From Anseongella ginsenosidimutans (GTDB taxonomy: Bacteria > Bacteroidota > Bacteroidia > Sphingobacteriales > Sphingobacteriaceae): a stretch of DNA of 64,000 bases. Within the stretch, counting starts at the first letter, position 1, and every line of letters begins with the position of its first letter. The notes beneath the pieces are model-generated. The model was not told where the DNA came from and did no database searches. It was given only the letters and a program-made list of their open reading frames with translations. Where the stretch lies: positions 4,216,001 through 4,280,000 of the forward strand of contig NZ_CP042432.1 in assembly GCF_008033235.1 (NCBI RefSeq). Direction: 5' to 3'. Made by a program: the position numbers and the translations under genes. Shown piece after piece: positions 25,504-35,403 of this stretch.

Positions 25504-25643
25504 TAACCTTGAACTTGGAACCTTGAACTTGGAACTTTAAACCTTAAACTTGGAACTTTGAATTTGGAACTTTGAACCTTGAACTTTAAACTTTAAACCT
25601 TGAACCTTGAACTTTAAACTTCGAACCGTTGCGAAGCAACCCG
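25504..25643. repeat. Heptad repeat array between glmS and the DUF4954 gene
   Basis: Twenty consecutive 7-mers without an indel, mostly GAACTTT, GAACCTT, GAACTTG, AAACTTT and AAACCTT. It ends in the hairpin GTTGC-GAA-GCAAC (25628-25640), directly against the glmS stop codon (25644). It is the same family as 3452-3773, in the same plus-strand orientation although the flanking genes run on the minus strand. Confidence 0.9.
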
Positions 25644-27482
25644 CTATTCAACAGTTACCGATTTAGCCAGGTTCCGCGGCTGATCCACATTATAGCCCTT
25701 CATGGTCCCAATATGGTAAGAGAGCAGCTGGAGTGGGATCACGGATACCATGGGCATCAGTAATTCATCGGTTTCAGGAACCTCAATGACGTCGTCGGCC
25801 ATTTGAGGGATCACGTCATCCCCTTCGCTGACGACAGCGATCACTTTTCCGCCGCGGGCCTTGATCTCCTGGATATTGGAGACGATCTTTTCATAGGAGC
25901 TGTCCCTGGTGGCTATAAAAACCGAAGGCAGATTTTCGTCCACGAGGGCAATATGACCGTGTTTCATTTCGGCCGCCGGGTAACCTTCGGCATGAATATA
26001 GGAGATCTCCTTCAGCTTTAGGGCTCCCTCAAGGGCAACGGGGAAACCATACCTTCTTCCCAGGAACAGGAAGCTATGAGCATCCTTATATTTCCCGGCT
26101 ATTTTGCGGATATGTTCATCCATATCGAGCGCTTGCTTCACTTTCTCCGGGATGCGGTACAGTTCGGCGAGTAATTCCCGGAAGCGCTTATCGTCTATCG
26201 TGCCTCTTTCATGGGCCGACTTCAGGGCGATCAGGGTCAGCACCGTCAGCTGAGCGGTAAAGGCCTTGGTGCTGGCCACACCTATCTCCGGCCCGGCATG
26301 GGTATAAACCCCTTCATGCGAAGCCCGGGGGATGGAAGATCCTACCACGTTGCAAATGCCGAAAATAATGGCGCCCTTTTCTTTCGCACCTTCAATGGCT
26401 ACCAGGGTGTCGGCCGTTTCACCGCTTTGAGATACGGCGAAGATCACATCTCCTTCCCGGATAACCGGGTTGCGGTAACGGAATTCGGAAGCATATTCAA
26501 CTTCCACGGGAACCCTGCACAATTCTTCAAATACATATTCGGCAACCAGCCCTGCATGCCAGGAGGTGCCGCAGGCTACAAATACGATGCGGTCGGTATT
26601 ATTCAGGTTGGCCGCGTATTCCCGGATGCCGCCCAGCGTGATCCTGCCCGCCTCCACATCCAGCCGGCCCCGCAGGCAGTCGCGGATGGTATTGGGCTGT
26701 TCGTGGATCTCCTTGATCATGAAGTGGTCATAGCCTCCTTTTTCAATGGCTTCCAATTCCACGTCAAGGGTATGAATATAAGGAGTTTGCTCTTCGTTTG
26801 TCAGGTTTTTAAGCACCAGTTCATCCTTGCGGATAATCGCGATCTCATGATCGTTCACGTAAATGACTTTCTTGGTATATTCCACGATGGGAGTCGCGTC
26901 CGAAGCCAGGAAATGCTCGTCCCTCCCCACACCAATAACCAGGGGGCTTCCCTTTCGCGCAGCGATGAGCGTGCCGGGATCATCCTTTGAGGCGATCACT
27001 ATTACATAGGCGCCAACTACCCGCTTTAGTGCTATGCGGACCGCTTCTTCCAGGGAACACTGATTGCTTTTCCTGATCTCTTCGATAAAATGCCCCAGCA
27101 CTTCCGTATCTGTTTCGCTTTCAAAGGAGTGCCCCTTACTTATAAGTTCTTTTTTCAGCGAAGCGTAGTTCTCGATAATTCCGTTGTGGATGATCGCCAG
27201 CCGGCCATCTCCCGAAGTATGCGGGTGCGCGTTCGCATCGGTGGGAGCGCCGTGTGTGGCCCAGCGGGTATGCCCGATCCCGATTTTGCCTTCCTTCGAT
27301 TTCCCTTCGGTATGCGCTTCCAGGTCGCTTACCTTTCCTTTTTTTCGGTAAACCCGCAAGTCATTGCCGTCCAGCAAGGCAACACCGGCGCTGTCGTACC
27401 CCCTGTATTCCAGTCGCTTTAATCCTTTAATAAGAATGGGATAGGCATCCCTGTCCCCAATATAGGCTACGATTCCACACAT
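25644..27482 (-). CDS. glmS: Glutamine-fructose-6-phosphate aminotransferase (isomerizing) GlmS
   Basis: The 612 residues match the family. The N-terminal Ntn glutaminase starts at the catalytic Cys2 (MCGIVAYIG), with GIGHTRWATHGAPTDANAHPH. Two SIS isomerase domains follow (FVACGTSWHAG and SQSGETADT, then FLFLGRRYGFPVALEGALKLKE). It ends in the conserved QPRNLAKSVTVE. It makes glucosamine-6-phosphate, the entry step to UDP-GlcNAc for peptidoglycan and lipid A. I see no glmS ribozyme in the short leader. It lies downstream of the dnaK terminator. Confidence 0.96.
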   Translation of the reverse strand: MCGIVAYIGDRDAYPILIKGLKRLEYRGYDSAGVALLDGNDLRVYRKKGKVSDLEAHTEGKSKEGKIGIGHTRWATHGAPTDANAHPHTSGDGRLAIIHNGIIENYASLKKELISKGHSFESETDTEVLGHFIEEIRKSNQCSLEEAVRIALKRVVGAYVIVIASKDDPGTLIAARKGSPLVIGVGRDEHFLASDATPIVEYTKKVIYVNDHEIAIIRKDELVLKNLTNEEQTPYIHTLDVELEAIEKGGYDHFMIKEIHEQPNTIRDCLRGRLDVEAGRITLGGIREYAANLNNTDRIVFVACGTSWHAGLVAEYVFEELCRVPVEVEYASEFRYRNPVIREGDVIFAVSQSGETADTLVAIEGAKEKGAIIFGICNVVGSSIPRASHEGVYTHAGPEIGVASTKAFTAQLTVLTLIALKSAHERGTIDDKRFRELLAELYRIPEKVKQALDMDEHIRKIAGKYKDAHSFLFLGRRYGFPVALEGALKLKEISYIHAEGYPAAEMKHGHIALVDENLPSVFIATRDSSYEKIVSNIQEIKARGGKVIAVVSEGDDVIPQMADDVIEVPETDELLMPMVSVIPLQLLSYHIGTMKGYNVDQPRNLAKSVTVE

Positions 27483-27573
27483 ATGTTTTAATTTTTGTTA
27501 GATTTTGAGGAAGGAAAGTTACAAGATTTCAGGAAAAACATAGGGGTTTCTTCCTTGCTGATTAAAAAAAGAA

Positions 27574-27598
27574 AAAGGGGACGCAATGCATCCCCTTT
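27574..27598 (-). terminator. Intrinsic terminator of dnaK
   Basis: 8 bp stem AAAGGGGA/TCCCCTTT with a 9 nt loop. On the minus strand it is followed by a run of T with a single C, about 30 bp after the dnaK stop. Confidence 0.88.
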
Positions 27599-27625
27599 AA
27601 TTATTTCCGAAAATAGCGTGAGCGC

Positions 27626-29554
27626 TTATTTTTTATCGTCGTCTTTTACTTCTTCAAAATCGACATCTTTGACGTCTTTGTCATCCGAAGAAGCTTCTCC
27701 GCCAGGTTCCCCGGCTCCCGCGCCGGCATCAGCAGCTGAGCCGCCTTCCGCCTGGCTGGCTTTGTAAAGTTCTTCCGAAGCTGCGTTCCAGGCTTCTGTA
27801 AGGCTGGCGGTGGCTGTCTCGATTGCGGCAAAGTCCCTTTTGGAATGAGCGTCCTTCAGGGAACCCAGGGCTGCTTCAATCGTCGACTTTTTATCGGCCG
27901 GAAGCTTATCGCCGTATTCTTTCAGCTGTTTTTCAGTGGAAAAGATCAGCGCATCGGCCGCATTGACCTTCTCTACTTCTTCACGAGCCTTTTTATCGGC
28001 TTCCGCATTCTGTTCCGCCTCTTCCTTCATTTTCTTTATTTCTTCATCGCTCAAGCCGGAAGAAGCTTCGATGCGGATCTTCTGTTCTTTGCCGGTGCCT
28101 TTATCTTTGGCGCTCACGTGCAGGATACCGTTCGCATCAATGTCAAACGTCACTTCTACCTGGGGTACTCCCCTGGGAGCCGGCGGGATGCCATCGAGAT
28201 GGAAACGTCCGATTGTGCGGTTTTGGGCAGCCATCTGGCGTTCACCCTGTAAAACGTGGATCTCTACGCTCGGCTGGCTGTCCGAAGCAGTGGAAAACAC
28301 TTCACTGCGCTTGGTAGGGATGGTCGTATTGGCTTCGATCAGCCTGGTGAACACGCCGCCAAGGGTTTCGATACCCAGTGAAAGCGGGGTAACATCCAGC
28401 AACAGCACATCCTTTACGTCGCCGGAAAGTACACCGCCCTGAATGGCCGCGCCGATTGCCACTACTTCGTCGGGGTTGACACCTTTGGAAGGCGCCTTTC
28501 CGAAGAATTTTTCTACGGCCTGCTGCACCGCAGGGATACGGGTTGATCCACCCACAAGGATAATCTCGTCAATGTCCTTTATCGTGAGGCCGGCATTTTT
28601 CAATGCAGATCTGCAGGGGTCGATTGTCCGTTGAACCAGGGAGTCTGCCAGTTGCTCGAACTTCGCCCTGGAAAGGGTGCGTACAAGATGCTTGGGAATC
28701 CCGTTCACAGGCATGATATAGGGCAGGTTAATCTCCGTGGACGTTGTGCTGGAAAGCTCGATCTTCGCTTTTTCCGCAGCTTCTTTCAGACGTTGCAGGG
28801 CCATGGGGTCCTGCCGCAGGTCAATGCCTTCATCTTTCTGGAATTCTTCTGCCATCCAGTCAATGATTACCTGGTCAAAATCGTCACCGCCAAGGTGCGT
28901 ATCGCCGTCGGTTGACTTCACCTCGAAAACGCCTTCGCCGAGTTCCAGTATTGATACGTCATGTGTTCCGCCGCCGCAGTCAAATACGGCGATCTTCATA
29001 TCTTTGTTTCGTTTGTCCAGCCCGTAAGAAAGAGCGGCAGCTGTAGGCTCGTTAATGATACGCCGTACGTTTAAGCCGGCAATTTCCCCGGCTTCTTTTG
29101 TTGCCTGGCGCTGCGCGTCGTTAAAGTAGGCAGGCACAGTAATAACCGCCTCGGTTACTTCCTGTCCGAGGAAATCCTCGGCAGTCTTCTTCATTTTCTG
29201 AAGCACCATCGCGGAAATTTCCTGAGGAGTGTACAGACGGCCATCGATGTCCACACGCGGGGTATTATTATCGCCCTTTACCACTTTATAGGGTACACGT
29301 GCTATTTCCTTTTGTACTTCATCGTAACTGTTCCCCATGAAGCGTTTGATAGAAGAAATGGTCTTCTGGGGGTTGGTGATCGCCTGCCGCTTGGCCGGGT
29401 CGCCTACTTTTCTTTCACCACCTTCCACAAAAGCCACAATTGAAGGAGTGGTCCGCTTACCTTCGCTATTGGTAATGACCACCGGCTCATTACCTTCCAT
29501 TACCGCCACACAAGAATTGGTGGTACCTAAATCTATTCCAATTATCTTTGACAT
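27626..29554 (-). CDS. dnaK: Hsp70 chaperone DnaK
   Basis: The protein has 642 residues from ATG 29554, where the conserved [20 protein letters not shown] begins; the open frame upstream lacks DnaK sequence. The nucleotide-binding domain shows [17 protein letters not shown] (Gly-rich phosphate loop) and [13 protein letters not shown]. The substrate domain begins at the linker [15 protein letters not shown], and the helical lid ends in the acidic tail EEVKDDDKK. No grpE or dnaJ is adjacent. It is monocistronic, between the rplQ terminator and its own. Confidence 0.97.
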   Translation of the reverse strand: MSKIIGIDLGTTNSCVAVMEGNEPVVITNSEGKRTTPSIVAFVEGGERKVGDPAKRQAITNPQKTISSIKRFMGNSYDEVQKEIARVPYKVVKGDNNTPRVDIDGRLYTPQEISAMVLQKMKKTAEDFLGQEVTEAVITVPAYFNDAQRQATKEAGEIAGLNVRRIINEPTAAALSYGLDKRNKDMKIAVFDCGGGTHDVSILELGEGVFEVKSTDGDTHLGGDDFDQVIIDWMAEEFQKDEGIDLRQDPMALQRLKEAAEKAKIELSSTTSTEINLPYIMPVNGIPKHLVRTLSRAKFEQLADSLVQRTIDPCRSALKNAGLTIKDIDEIILVGGSTRIPAVQQAVEKFFGKAPSKGVNPDEVVAIGAAIQGGVLSGDVKDVLLLDVTPLSLGIETLGGVFTRLIEANTTIPTKRSEVFSTASDSQPSVEIHVLQGERQMAAQNRTIGRFHLDGIPPAPRGVPQVEVTFDIDANGILHVSAKDKGTGKEQKIRIEASSGLSDEEIKKMKEEAEQNAEADKKAREEVEKVNAADALIFSTEKQLKEYGDKLPADKKSTIEAALGSLKDAHSKRDFAAIETATASLTEAWNAASEELYKASQAEGGSAADAGAGAGEPGGEASSDDKDVKDVDFEEVKDDDKK

Positions 29555-29587
29555 AATGCTTAATTTTTCTTGAAACACAATTAGAGC

Positions 29588-29604
29588 AACAAGGGCTGTG
29601 CCAA
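29588..29604 (-). promoter_or_regulatory. Candidate sigma-54-like promoter of dnaK (TTGGCACA-N4-TTGTT)
   Basis: The -24 half TTGGCACA matches the sigma-54 consensus well. The -12 half at correct N4 spacing reads TTGTT instead of TTGC, missing the important C. A start would fall about 20-25 bp before the dnaK ATG. No strong TAnnTTTG box lies in this leader; TAATTGTG at 29576-29583 is the nearest. Confidence 0.35.
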
Positions 29605-29667
29605 GGAGCCTCCCAGCCCTGAAATGACAGAAACTGCCGTCAAAATGGCAGAAAACCCGCTGCAAAA

Positions 29668-29697
29668 AAAAACCGGCCTTCTGGAGTACCGGTTTTT
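29668..29697 (-). terminator. Intrinsic terminator at the end of the ribosomal supercluster
   Basis: 9 bp stem AAAAACCGG/CCGGTTTTT with a 12 nt loop. On the minus strand it is followed by a run of T, 22 bp after the rplQ stop. Confidence 0.9.
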
Positions 29698-29719
29698 CCT
29701 ATATGAATTATATAAAATG

Positions 29720-30454
29720 TCAGCTTTTCTTTTCCTCGTCTGAAGAGGTTTCATCCGCAGCAGGCGCATCGCCGGGAGCTGTGTCAGAAGACGCTTCTTC
29801 AGCAGGAGCGGCGGCGGTTTCAGCAGCCGGTTCAGCGGCAGCTTCTGCAGCGGGAGCGGCTGCTTCCTTAGCGGCTTTCGCTTCTTTTGCGGGAGCGGCT
29901 TCCTTAGCGGGAGCAGCTTCTTTTGCGGGAGCGGATTCTTTTGCGGGAGCGGATTCCTCTTTTACTTCAGCTGCAGCGGCGGCCGGTGCTTCTTCCGCAG
30001 TTTTACCTGCGGCGGCAGCGCCTTTCTTACCCCTGCCTCTTCCGCGGCGGGTTGTCTTTTCTTTCTTCTCTTCACCTTTGCCCTGGCCGTAAAGTTCGTT
30101 GTAGTCAACCAGCTCGATGAAGCACATTTCCGCGTTATCACCCAGGCGGGTACCTGTTTTAATAATCCGTGTATATCCTCCCGGACGGTCTGCAATTTTC
30201 ACAGCCACTTCCCGGAACAGCTCTGTAACGGATTCCTTATTCTGAAGATAAGTGAACACCGTACGGCGGGAATGCGTAGTATCGCTTTTTGCTTTTGTGA
30301 GGAGGGGCTCCACATATACCCTCAGCGCTTTGGCTTTAGCAACCGTAGTGTTAATGCGCTTATGCATGATGAGGGAAGAAGCCATGTTTGCCAGCATAGC
30401 CTTACGGTGCGTATCCGTTCTGCCCAGGTGATTTATTTTCTTTCCGTGTCTCAT
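29720..30454 (-). CDS. rplQ: 50S ribosomal protein L17 with long Ala/Lys/Glu-rich C-terminal extension
   Basis: The first ~120 residues are a normal L17 ([39 protein letters not shown]). The remaining ~120 form a basic then acidic tail: [13 protein letters not shown], then tandem six-residue APAKE-x units, then an Ala/Glu/Ser/Asp-rich end. Total 244 residues, about twice the core length. Bacteroidota L17s often carry tails, though this one looks long. It closes the alpha operon after rpoA (12 bp gap). Confidence 0.94.
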   Translation of the reverse strand: MRHGKKINHLGRTDTHRKAMLANMASSLIMHKRINTTVAKAKALRVYVEPLLTKAKSDTTHSRRTVFTYLQNKESVTELFREVAVKIADRPGGYTRIIKTGTRLGDNAEMCFIELVDYNELYGQGKGEEKKEKTTRRGRGRGKKGAAAAGKTAEEAPAAAAAEVKEESAPAKESAPAKEAAPAKEAAPAKEAKAAKEAAAPAAEAAAEPAAETAAAPAEEASSDTAPGDAPAADETSSDEEKKS

Positions 30455-30466
30455 TGTTAATTCTGT

Positions 30467-31459
30467 TTATTCCTCGTCCAGCTTGTACTTGGACAGGTTC
30501 ATACCAAAGGTAAGCCCTTTCGATTTTACAAGCTCCTGTATTTCAGCAAGTGATTTTTTACCAAAGTTGCGGAATTTAAGCATATCAGCAACATCGTACT
30601 GCACCAGGTCGGCAAGCGTTTTAATATCGGCGGCCTTCAGGCAGTTAAGAGCGCGTACTGAAAGATCGAGATCCGTCAGCTCCGTTTTCAGGATCTTGCG
30701 CATATGAAGGATCTCTTCATCCACCTCCTGGGTAAGCTCCTTCGTCTGGGTTTCCAGCATGATGCGCTCGTCAGAGAAGAGCATGAAATGCTGGATCAGA
30801 ATTTTGGCGGCATCCTTCAGGGCGTCTTCCGGATGAATGGAACCGTCCGTAGTAATATCGAATATAAGCTTTTCGTAGTCCGTCTTCTGTTCAACACGGT
30901 AGTTTTCGATCGTGTACTTTACGTTTTTGATAGGCGTAAAGATAGAATCGATCGGGATCACTCCCAGCACCGCATCGGGCTGCTTATTTTCATCAGCCGG
31001 TACATAACCGCGTCCTTTGCTGACAGTAAGCTCCACCTCAAGCGTTACGTCCTTGTTCATGTTGCAGATAACCAGATCAGGGTTCAGCACGGTGAAGTTG
31101 CTGGAGAATTTCCCGATATCACCTGCGGAAAACGTTTCCTGTCCGTTGATCAGCACAAATATTTTCTCGTTCTCGCCTACTTCGCCCGTTTTCTTAAAAC
31201 GAACCTGTTTCAGATTAAGAACGATCTCGGTAACGTCTTCTACTATTCCCTTTATGGTGGAGAACTCATGCGATACACCGGCCAACTTTACTGAAGTAAT
31301 GGCATACCCTTCCAGTGAAGATAATAATATTCTGCGCAGGGCATTCCCGATTGTGACGCCGAAACCCGGTTCCAGAGGACGAAACTCGAAAGTTCCCTGG
31401 AAGTCGGTTGCCTTCTGCATGATTACTTTGTCGGGTCGTTGAAAAGCTAATATTGCCAT
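30467..31459 (-). CDS. rpoA: DNA-directed RNA polymerase subunit alpha
   Basis: 330 residues. The N-terminal dimerisation domain contains [23 protein letters not shown] linker near 235-250 precedes the alpha-CTD, with [23 protein letters not shown] and [21 protein letters not shown] (helix-hairpin-helix that contacts UP-element DNA and activators). Normal position between rpsD and rplQ. Confidence 0.97.
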   Translation of the reverse strand: MAILAFQRPDKVIMQKATDFQGTFEFRPLEPGFGVTIGNALRRILLSSLEGYAITSVKLAGVSHEFSTIKGIVEDVTEIVLNLKQVRFKKTGEVGENEKIFVLINGQETFSAGDIGKFSSNFTVLNPDLVICNMNKDVTLEVELTVSKGRGYVPADENKQPDAVLGVIPIDSIFTPIKNVKYTIENYRVEQKTDYEKLIFDITTDGSIHPEDALKDAAKILIQHFMLFSDERIMLETQTKELTQEVDEEILHMRKILKTELTDLDLSVRALNCLKAADIKTLADLVQYDVADMLKFRNFGKKSLAEIQELVKSKGLTFGMNLSKYKLDEE

Positions 31460-31479
31460 GTGTATAAAAAGGTTATTAA

Positions 31480-32088
31480 TTATTTAGAATAGAGCTCCAC
31501 GATAAGCTGCTCCTTAATGTTCTCGGGAATCTGATCGCGATCCGGGAAATTAAGAAACTTACCGCTCAGGCTTTTTTCGTCCCATTCAAGCCAGTTGTAC
31601 CGGCCTGCGCGGGGAACAGACAGGGATTCAGTGATCGCTTCAAGCGACTGTGAACGCTCCCTTACCTGCACGATATCTCCCGGACGAAGCTCATAAGAAG
31701 GAATATTTACCACCTGGTCATTTACCACGATATGACGATGACTCACCAGTTGGCGTGCGGCTGCACGCGTAGGGGCAATACCCAGGCGGAATACTGTATT
31801 GTCCAGTCTCGCTTCCAGGTATTTCAGCAGCAGCTCGCCGGTAACGCCTTCTTTCCTGCTCGCCTTATCGAAAAGACGGGCAAACTGCCGTTCAAGGAGC
31901 CCGTAAGTATATTTCGCCTTTTGTTTCTCCATCAGCTGCAGCGCGTATTCAGACTGCTTGTTGCGCCTCTTCGAAGTGCCATGCATGCCGGGAGGATAGT
32001 TCTTCTTCTCCAGTGCTTTATCAGGGCCGAAGATAGGCTCGCGGAACTTGCGGGCGATTTTTGATTTTGGGCCAGTATATCTTGCCAT
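31480..32088 (-). CDS. rpsD: 30S ribosomal protein S4
   Basis: 202 residues. S4 nucleates 16S rRNA 5' domain assembly and, in some bacteria, represses the alpha operon. The S4 RNA-binding domain is [30 protein letters not shown]. The N-terminus ([20 protein letters not shown]) lacks the four zinc cysteines, so it is the zinc-free form. Confidence 0.96.
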   Translation of the reverse strand: MARYTGPKSKIARKFREPIFGPDKALEKKNYPPGMHGTSKRRNKQSEYALQLMEKQKAKYTYGLLERQFARLFDKASRKEGVTGELLLKYLEARLDNTVFRLGIAPTRAAARQLVSHRHIVVNDQVVNIPSYELRPGDIVQVRERSQSLEAITESLSVPRAGRYNWLEWDEKSLSGKFLNFPDRDQIPENIKEQLIVELYSK

Positions 32089-32115
32089 TATAAACTATTT
32101 GAAAATTTCGACTAT

Positions 32116-32505
32116 TTATACTCTTCTTCTTTTCGGGGGGCGGCAGCCGTTATGAGGCATTGGCGTAATATCGCGGATGGTAAGAATCTCCAAACCGTTC
32201 TGCTGCATGGTCCTCATTGCCGACTCGCGACCGGATCCCGGGCCCTTCACGAAAACTTCTACTTTGCGCAAACCAAGATCGTAAGCTGTTTTGGTGCAGT
32301 CAATTGCTGCCTGGGCAGCTGCATAGGGTGTATTCTTCTTAGAACCCCGGAAGCCCATCTTACCGGCAGAGGACCAGGAAATTACCTGTCCGCTGTTATT
32401 GGTAAGGGTAATAATGATATTATTAAATGTTGCACTAATGTGGGCCTGTCCGCTTGCCTCCACATGAACAACACGTTTTTTTGCAGTTTTCTTAGCTTTA
32501 GCCAT
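32116..32505 (-). CDS. rpsK: 30S ribosomal protein S11
   Basis: 129 residues. It contains [14 protein letters not shown] and the C-terminal [14 protein letters not shown], a hallmark of S11, which lines the platform near the mRNA exit. It lies 12 bp downstream of rpsM. Confidence 0.96.
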   Translation of the reverse strand: MAKAKKTAKKRVVHVEASGQAHISATFNNIIITLTNNSGQVISWSSAGKMGFRGSKKNTPYAAAQAAIDCTKTAYDLGLRKVEVFVKGPGSGRESAMRTMQQNGLEILTIRDITPMPHNGCRPPKRRRV

Positions 32506-32517
32506 CTCTTAAATATA

Positions 32518-32892
32518 TTACTTGGTCGCTTTCTTCTTGTTGGCAACTGTCTTGCGTCTTCCCTTACGGGTGCGGGAGTTGTTCTTCGTCTTCTGACCGC
32601 GAAGTGGCAGGCCTTTCCGGTGACGGGTTCCGCGATAGCAGCCAATATCCATCAGGCGCTTAATATTAAGCTGTATTTCGGAGCGCAACGCACCTTCAAC
32701 CTTAATTTCATTGATAACGGTCCGGATGGCCGTCAACTGGTCGTCAGTCCATTCTTCCACTTTCGTGTTAACATCAACTCCTGCCTGGGTCAAGATATTC
32801 CGGGCCGTGGAACGGCCTATGCCGAAAATATAGGTCAGCCCTATCTCCCCTCTTTTGTTTCTCGGTAAATCAATACCTGCTATCCTTGCCAT
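32518..32892 (-). CDS. rpsM: 30S ribosomal protein S13
   Basis: 124 residues. It begins [26 protein letters not shown] and ends with the basic tail that reaches the P site ([25 protein letters not shown], seen as [14 protein letters not shown]). It forms bridges to the 50S subunit. Confidence 0.96.
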   Translation of the reverse strand: MARIAGIDLPRNKRGEIGLTYIFGIGRSTARNILTQAGVDVNTKVEEWTDDQLTAIRTVINEIKVEGALRSEIQLNIKRLMDIGCYRGTRHRKGLPLRGQKTKNNSRTRKGRRKTVANKKKATK

Positions 32893-32913
32893 ATTTTAAT
32901 TTTCAATCAATGA

Positions 32914-33030
32914 TTATCCCTGACGTTGCTTGTACTTCGGGTTCTTCTTGTTGATCACGTACAACTTGCCCTTGCGCCTGATGATCTTGCAATCAACACT
33001 ACGTTTTTTTATGGATGCTCTAACTTTCAT
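32914..33030 (-). CDS. rpmJ: 50S ribosomal protein L36, zinc-free form
   Basis: 38 residues, read directly on the minus strand: it starts [20 protein letters not shown] and ends [12 protein letters not shown]. Three of the four CxxC...C..H zinc ligands of the classical form are replaced (first Cys, third Cys and His); only Cys14 remains. It lies between infA and rpsM, the normal place. Confidence 0.93.
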   Translation of the reverse strand: MKVRASIKKRSVDCKIIRRKGKLYVINKKNPKYKQRQG

Positions 33031-33056
33031 CGTTTATATTGTCTTGCTACTTGCTA

Positions 33057-33275
33057 TTATTTGTACCGGTAAACTATCCGCCCCTTTGACAGATCGTACG
33101 GCGACAGCTCCAGCTTCACCCGGTCGCCGGGAAGTATCCGGATGTAGTGCATTCGCATCTTCCCGGAAATATGCGCGATGATCTCGTGGCCGTTCTCCAG
33201 CTCCACACGGAACATCGCGTTTGACAATGCTTCCTTTATAATACCATCTTGTTCAATCGAGGCTTGTTTTGCCAT
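33057..33275 (-). CDS. infA: Translation initiation factor IF-1
   Basis: 72 residues, a single OB fold ([32 protein letters not shown], seen as [19 protein letters not shown], and [19 protein letters not shown]). IF-1 blocks the A site during initiation. It starts 4 bp after map. Confidence 0.96.
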   Translation of the reverse strand: MAKQASIEQDGIIKEALSNAMFRVELENGHEIIAHISGKMRMHYIRILPGDRVKLELSPYDLSKGRIVYRYK

Positions 33276-33279
33276 GTAT

Positions 33280-34056
33280 TCAGTTTTGCTTTATGCGTTC
33301 TTCAATGCATTCAAAAGTCGACAGCATTTCAGCTTTCCCCTTTTTGATCGCCACCGTGTGTTCAAAATGCGCCGATGCCTTACCGTCTTTGGTGGAAACC
33401 GTCCAGCCGTCATCCCAGAACTTCACTCTTGCCGTCCCCATATTGATCATCGGTTCAATAGCAATTACCATTCCTTCTTCCAGCTTCGGCCCGCTTCCCC
33501 TTTTTCCAAAATTGGGGATCTCCGGTTTTTCATGCAACTCCTTGCCTACTCCGTGCCCTACCAGTTCCTTAACGATCCCGTAGTTAAATTGTGCGGCATA
33601 TTCCTGAACAGCATAACTGATATCCCCTACCCGGTTGCCGGCCGTCGCCTTCTCAACACCCCGTCGCAGGCATTCCTTAGTAACGTCCAGCAGGGTCTGA
33701 AGGTCTTCGCTGATGGCCCCAACCGCAAAGGTGTAGGCAGAATCACCTATAAAACCGTTCCAGGCAACGCCGCAGTCAACAGAGATGATATCCCCTTCTT
33801 TCAACTCTTCCTCCGAGGGAAAACCATGCACCACCTTATCATTCGGCGATATGCAGAGTGAGTAAGGGAAACCGTTGAAGCCTTTAAAAGCAGGCTCCGC
33901 GCCATGATCCCGTATGAATTCCTCCGCTCTTTTATCCAGGGCAATACCGGTTATCCCGGGTTTGATCATCCCTGCAATTTCAGCGAGGGTTTTCGAAACA
34001 AGCAAAGAACTCTTGCGAATTAATTCAATTTCTTCCGCTGTCTTATAATATATCAT
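33280..34056 (-). CDS. map: Methionine aminopeptidase, type I
   Basis: 258 residues. It removes N-terminal Met from nascent proteins. The five metal ligands are visible: Asp in SVDCGV, Asp in IGDSAYTF, His in LVGHGVGK, Glu in VIAIEPM and Glu in AHFEHTV. No N-terminal zinc finger. It sits between secY and infA. Confidence 0.96.
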   Translation of the reverse strand: MIYYKTAEEIELIRKSSLLVSKTLAEIAGMIKPGITGIALDKRAEEFIRDHGAEPAFKGFNGFPYSLCISPNDKVVHGFPSEEELKEGDIISVDCGVAWNGFIGDSAYTFAVGAISEDLQTLLDVTKECLRRGVEKATAGNRVGDISYAVQEYAAQFNYGIVKELVGHGVGKELHEKPEIPNFGKRGSGPKLEEGMVIAIEPMINMGTARVKFWDDGWTVSTKDGKASAHFEHTVAIKKGKAEMLSTFECIEERIKQN

Positions 34057-34073
34057 CCGCTCCTGAATCCCGA

Positions 34074-35399
34074 TTATATGGAAGCGCCTACTGCCGCTCT
34101 TCCCTTGATCCGGCCGGTTTTCATCAGACCATCGTAATGCCTCATCAACAAGTGGCTTTCAATCTGCTGCAGCGTGTCAAGAACAACCCCTACCATAATC
34201 AGCAGGGAGGTTCCCCCGTAAAATTGCGCAAACTGAGACGAAACGCCTACCTGCACCGCAATGGCTGGCAGTATGGCAATCAGCGCCAGAAACACCGAGC
34301 CAGGCAATGTGATCCTGGACATGATCGTATCAATGAAGTCGGCCGTTGCCCTGCCTGGCTTTACACCGGGGACAAAACCTCCGTTCTTTTTCATATCCTC
34401 CGCCATTTGCATCGGGTTCACCGTAATTGCCGTATAGAAATACGTGAACAAAATAATCAGTATGGCGAACGTTACATTGTAACTTACCGATGTATAATCA
34501 TTAAAGGAACTCCAGAAGCCAGACTCAGCAGCCGAAGGGAATATCTGCCCTACGGTTGCCGGTATGAACATAATGGCTTGTGCGAAAATAATGGGCATTA
34601 CCCCGGCAGCATTCACCTTCAGGGGAATATACTGCCTTACCCCGCCATACTGCTTGTTCCCTACTATTCTCTTTGCGTACTGAACCGGTATTCTCCGGAC
34701 GCCTTGGACCAGCAGGATGGTGAACATGACCACCACGGCCAGCGCCACCATTTCTACGATCAGGGCAATAAGGCCGCCGCCACCGGATTCAAATTTGGCA
34801 ACGCTTTCCTGTATCAGGGCCTGGGGCAACCAGGCAATAATACCGATCATAATGATCAGCGAAATACCGTTGCCTATTCCTTTATCGGTGATCTTCTCGC
34901 CAAGCCACATGACAAACATGGTTCCAGCGGTAAGAATGACGACGGAAGACACGGTAAAGAGCGTCATGTTCACCATGATGGCATTGGCCGGGACCTGCGC
35001 CTTGATAAAGGCCATTGCCTGTCCGGCAGTAATAATAATTGTCAAATAACGTGTGATCTGATTGATCTTCTTCCGCCCGCTTTCCCCTTCCTTCTGCAGT
35101 TTCTGAAAATAAGGAACCGCTACCGTCAGCAACTGAATAACAATGGACGCCGAAATATACGGCATCACCCCAAGCGCCATTACGGAAGCATTCGCAAACG
35201 CTCCCCCGGCAAACATATTCAGCAGCCCAAGAAGTCCGCTCTGGTCAAATGACTGGTTAAGGATGGCAGGATTAACTCCCGGAAGTACTACATATGATCC
35301 CAAACGGTAAATGGCCAGGAACATGATGGTATTCAATATCCTGGTCCGAAGATCTTCAATCTTCCATATGTTTACCAGCGTATCAATCAGTTTCTTCAT
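34074..35399 (-). CDS. secY: Protein translocase subunit SecY
   Basis: 441 residues with ten hydrophobic segments. Typical stretches include LGVMPYISASIVIQLL, GEKITDKGIGNGISLIIMIG (cytosolic loop) and AGVMPIIFAQAIMF. SecY forms the SecYEG channel in the inner membrane for Sec-dependent export. It starts 4 bp after rplO. Confidence 0.97.
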   Translation of the reverse strand: MKKLIDTLVNIWKIEDLRTRILNTIMFLAIYRLGSYVVLPGVNPAILNQSFDQSGLLGLLNMFAGGAFANASVMALGVMPYISASIVIQLLTVAVPYFQKLQKEGESGRKKINQITRYLTIIITAGQAMAFIKAQVPANAIMVNMTLFTVSSVVILTAGTMFVMWLGEKITDKGIGNGISLIIMIGIIAWLPQALIQESVAKFESGGGGLIALIVEMVALAVVVMFTILLVQGVRRIPVQYAKRIVGNKQYGGVRQYIPLKVNAAGVMPIIFAQAIMFIPATVGQIFPSAAESGFWSSFNDYTSVSYNVTFAILIILFTYFYTAITVNPMQMAEDMKKNGGFVPGVKPGRATADFIDTIMSRITLPGSVFLALIAILPAIAVQVGVSSQFAQFYGGTSLLIMVGVVLDTLQQIESHLLMRHYDGLMKTGRIKGRAAVGASI

Positions 35400-35403
35400 C
35401 TAC

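Noticed and set aside
27483-27573. glmS ribozyme upstream of glmS
   Set aside because: The leader is too short and lacks the ribozyme core; such ribozymes are known mainly from Firmicutes.
29555-29665. 37-residue N-terminal extension of DnaK
   Set aside because: The conserved DnaK start [10 protein letters not shown] is at 29554; the upstream frame overlaps the promoter region and is not conserved.
29703-30092. 129-codon open frame opposite the L17 tail
   Set aside because: It is the antisense of an Ala-rich repeat and is Ala/Ser-rich by base composition only.
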